Below, one piece after another: positions 5,332-7,693 of a stretch of 7,693 nt of DNA. Numbering within the stretch: the first letter of the stretch is position 1; each line of letters begins with the position of its first letter. The DNA is from Victivallales bacterium (GTDB taxonomy: Bacteria > Verrucomicrobiota > Lentisphaeria > Oligosphaerales > Oligosphaeraceae): assembly GCA_017615955.1 (NCBI GenBank), contig JAFZZD010000322.1, positions 1 to 7,693 of the forward strand, in the 5' to 3' direction. The position numbers were made by a program, and so were the translations under genes. The notes beneath the pieces are model-generated. The model saw only the letters and a list, made by a program, of their open reading frames with translations. It did no database searches and had not been told where the DNA came from.

Positions 5332-7686
5332 TCAGAAAATTACATAAGGCACTTCCTTGTCAGCCAGGTTTGAGACAATCCGCGCCAATTCGTTCAAAGT
5401 TGAAGGCAACCGTCTCCTGGCCGAGGTGACATCGGGGCGCATCTCCGCCAGTGAGCGCAAGGCAAATGCCTCGGTTATGTTCCTGTCAGCCTCCTCAAAT
5501 TCAGTGAGCATGCCACGCCAGGGACGGGTGTCGTTCTCCGCCAGGCAGTGTTCAGCTTTTTCCGCAATATACTGCCATTCCTGCTCGTAGCAATATGCCG
5601 CAACTTCAGCGACAAAGGAACGGCAGTAGGGACTGACGGCATTACGCTTGAAGGTCTCCTCAAACACAGGATTAACTTTGGAAACCTTCTTCAATCCTTC
5701 CATGGTATAATACAGCGAATATTCCTCCGAAGCGGACAATATCGCCGTGAAGAGGCTGGAAATCCGTGTGATGTCCTTCACCAAAGCGCGCAAAGTGCTG
5801 GCATTTTCCTGGATGGGATACAACTGCCACGTCTCCAACCTTAAAGCGAATGAGGCCAAGGCGTAATCAAGCACTCGTATTGCAATTGTTCTCGTCAAAT
5901 CCAGGCAGTCCCGACACAGGTATTCATCCTTGGAGTCAATGGCAGAGAGTTTTTTCAGCATATCAGTTGCATTATGCAGCAAAGGAGAAAGCATCTTTAC
6001 AGTATGGCGGTGGAATTCCTGTCGTTCCTCGTCAAGTTCGCCAAGGCTCCAGCAATAGGAGCCTCTGTTCAGAAGTTGGAAATACATTGCAGGATACACC
6101 TCGCGGATGGGTTCTCCTGCCATCGGGCCAGCCTCTCCCCAAAGTGCCGCATTGATCAAGGGCAAGGCCGACAGCCAAATCGCCTCCATCTTTCTGGCAG
6201 TCGCCTTGGAGTATCTGTTTGCGCAGAATACAGGAATGAAGTCCTCAATGTCAATGGCCTTTCTGGTCCACGCTAGATGGCTGAAATACTCCAGTTTCAG
6301 TGTGTCCGAATGGGATGTTTCAGGCCAGAACACCATTCCCTTGCACATTGGATCGGCGGCGGCGACAGGGAAACGCCTGGCAATGTTGTCATAATCTCCA
6401 CGTATTTCACTTGAGGCCTCGTATGCGTGGAAGATGCCATATATCCATGGGAACTTTCCGACGATGTCCCAATTCAGGAAGTTGTTGTCCTCCCTGTAGA
6501 TGTCCGATGTATAATCCAGCAGAAGCGTGTTGTCAGGATTCAGCCCATTCACAAAATCCCGTATTTCTTTCCTGTTCCATGTAGTGATGAAATCCCATGT
6601 GGAAAAAAGGAGTGGCGCATTTGGGTAATGGCGACGCAATTGCTCCTCGATTTTGCCGAACACATATTTCTTGTAATAATGGTTTCTGCGATGCTCTGGA
6701 AAACAGTGCCGTTCCGCAAGTCCTATGGTATGGAAAAGTTCGGAAGTGCCGTATTCCTTCAACTGCACCTCGCTCAATTTCCAATAGTTCGCCATGTTCT
6801 GTGGCTTGTCCACATCCCAGACTCGTCCTTCGGGACGGCCCTTATAACGCACCTGCTCTGGAATGAAGCCTGGCTTGACTTTGTCAAGGAATTCTGGCGG
6901 AGTGAAACTGTACCAGTGCGTCAAGGTGCCACAGTCGGTTGGCAGCAGCAGGCCACGGGATTTGGCGTAGGAATAGACTTGTTCAAGCATCTTGCCACGG
7001 AACTCCAGTTTCCAGAAAGGTGTTCTATCCAAATGGCTGTTTCTCTGCCATTCTGGTGCCTTTTCTCCGAACTTGGGATATTTGACCACATCGGGGAAGG
7101 CCCTCTGGAACAAATCCTCGACACCAGTCCGTATGCACACCAGATTGAGGTGCTTCTTCAATGCCCAGTCAATCTCATGCCTCCAATCGTCAAAACTCCA
7201 ATGCTCTGCCTGGAAACGGTGCAGACCACGATGTGCGAAATAACGTATGCCACGATAACTGAATGAAGGAGTCTCATAAATTTCGTATCCTGTCAATTCA
7301 ATCGCTTTTCTGTGGGGAATGCGGTCACCATCCCAGAAATAGCGGCAGCCATTCCTCTCAAAGAAATCGTAAACTGCATAGAAATAGGCACGGACACTAC
7401 CTGCCATGATAAGCAGTCCATTTTGCGAGCCCTGCTGGAATGAATGCAGGCGATACTCGTCCATTCCCTTTCGCAGCGATAGTTCTGGCAAAACGCCAGA
7501 AAGCATCATGCGATGCACAAGCGGATTTTCCGCATCAGTACCGAAGACAATCAATTCATGTTTCTTGGCAGGGGCATTGGCCATCTGAAGAGAGGCACCA
7601 GTCATCTTCTTCCAATAAAGGTTGAATTCAGCAGCAACCTCTTCCAGGAAACCTGGCTTCTTTGGCAGCAATATCAGTTTTTCCAT
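5332..7686 (-). CDS. GH89-like (alpha-N-acetylglucosaminidase family) glycosidase, apparently cytosolic
   Basis: The product is 784 residues, near the 743 of human NAGLU. Residues 1-135 form an alpha/beta N-terminal domain (NLYWKKMTGASL at 22-33). Residues about 140-475 align with the NAGLU barrel: WSFDDWRHEIDWALKKHLNL at 163-182 matches the family WxRWEREIDWMALNGINL signature. GLAER carries Glu325, the candidate acid/base, and GMVFWPETSHSD at 450-461 carries Glu456, the candidate nucleophile (family GxxPEGxxxN). Their 131-residue spacing matches human Glu316 and Glu446. Residues 476-784 are helical, like NAGLU_C. Family members cleave terminal alpha-linked GlcNAc from heparan sulfate or mucin-type glycans. 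Here the N-x-C-T-x-S-Y-S stretch is replaced by HRGLHRFQAE (152-161) and LHNFGGN by FHAYEAS (419-425), so the substrate may differ. No signal peptide is seen. Only 7 nt are visible upstream, so the true start and its Shine-Dalgarno site cannot be checked. It probably leads an operon with the amidohydrolase. Confidence 0.82.
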   Translation of the reverse strand: MEKLILLPKKPGFLEEVAAEFNLYWKKMTGASLQMANAPAKKHELIVFGTDAENPLVHRMMLSGVLPELSLRKGMDEYRLHSFQQGSQNGLLIMAGSVRAYFYAVYDFFERNGCRYFWDGDRIPHRKAIELTGYEIYETPSFSYRGIRYFAHRGLHRFQAEHWSFDDWRHEIDWALKKHLNLVCIRTGVEDLFQRAFPDVVKYPKFGEKAPEWQRNSHLDRTPFWKLEFRGKMLEQVYSYAKSRGLLLPTDCGTLTHWYSFTPPEFLDKVKPGFIPEQVRYKGRPEGRVWDVDKPQNMANYWKLSEVQLKEYGTSELFHTIGLAERHCFPEHRRNHYYKKYVFGKIEEQLRRHYPNAPLLFSTWDFITTWNRKEIRDFVNGLNPDNTLLLDYTSDIYREDNNFLNWDIVGKFPWIYGIFHAYEASSEIRGDYDNIARRFPVAAADPMCKGMVFWPETSHSDTLKLEYFSHLAWTRKAIDIEDFIPVFCANRYSKATARKMEAIWLSALPLINAALWGEAGPMAGEPIREVYPAMYFQLLNRGSYCWSLGELDEERQEFHRHTVKMLSPLLHNATDMLKKLSAIDSKDEYLCRDCLDLTRTIAIRVLDYALASFALRLETWQLYPIQENASTLRALVKDITRISSLFTAILSASEEYSLYYTMEGLKKVSKVNPVFEETFKRNAVSPYCRSFVAEVAAYCYEQEWQYIAEKAEHCLAENDTRPWRGMLTEFEEADRNITEAFALRSLAEMRPDVTSARRRLPSTLNELARIVSNLADKEVPYVIF

Positions 7687-7693
7687 AATGATA

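Noticed and set aside
6427..7266. A 279-codon plus-strand open frame.
   Set aside because: It is antisense to the GH89-like gene, which carries family motifs across the same interval. It is a typical shadow frame with no recognisable domain.
1..7693. CRISPR arrays, transposon ends, tRNA genes, toxin-antitoxin or defence genes.
   Set aside because: No regularly spaced repeats, terminal inverted repeats, tRNA-like cloverleaf or recognisable defence domain was seen, and the five genes occupy nearly all of the window.

Overview
The window is a compact bacterial chromosome segment with five protein genes and almost no spacer DNA. I saw no RNA gene, CRISPR array, insertion sequence or integrase. 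The organism is inferred only from gene content. An exported DUF4838 protein close to a GH89 (alpha-N-acetylglucosaminidase) relative, mid-range GC and good Shine-Dalgarno sites on two genes fit the Planctomycetota-Verrucomicrobiota-Lentisphaerota group. A polysaccharide-degrading, Victivallales-like Lentisphaerota member is my best guess, at moderate to low confidence.

Layout: (1) 1-1131, minus strand: the first 377 residues of an O-acetylhomoserine sulfhydrylase-type PLP enzyme, cut by the window edge. (2) 1132-1295: a 164-bp divergent intergenic region with a near-palindrome, a distant third half-site, an 11-bp direct repeat and weak promoter-like sequences. (3) 1296-3734, plus strand: an exported 812-residue DUF4838 protein with a CBM9-like C-terminal domain. 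(4) 3731-4405, plus strand: a complete family 1 uracil-DNA glycosylase whose ATG overlaps the preceding stop codon (ATGA). (5) 4406-4436: a 31-bp convergent gap. (6) 4437-5315, minus strand: an amidohydrolase-2-type TIM-barrel metal hydrolase. (7) 5332-7686, minus strand: a 784-residue GH89-like protein with no signal peptide, 16 bp upstream of the amidohydrolase and probably in one operon with it.

Working together: the three carbohydrate-type genes could form a small glycan-processing set. The DUF4838/CBM9-like protein would act outside the cytoplasm, while the GH89-like enzyme and the amidohydrolase would act inside it on an imported sugar derivative. This is inference, since no transporter, sulfatase or sugar kinase is visible. 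The uracil-DNA glycosylase is a housekeeping repair gene that appears to depend on the DUF4838 gene for transcription and possibly for translation. I found no clear undescribed defence or mobile system. The points most worth following are the GH89-like enzyme, which keeps both catalytic glutamates but has lost the usual substrate-pocket signatures, and the palindrome in the divergent intergenic region.
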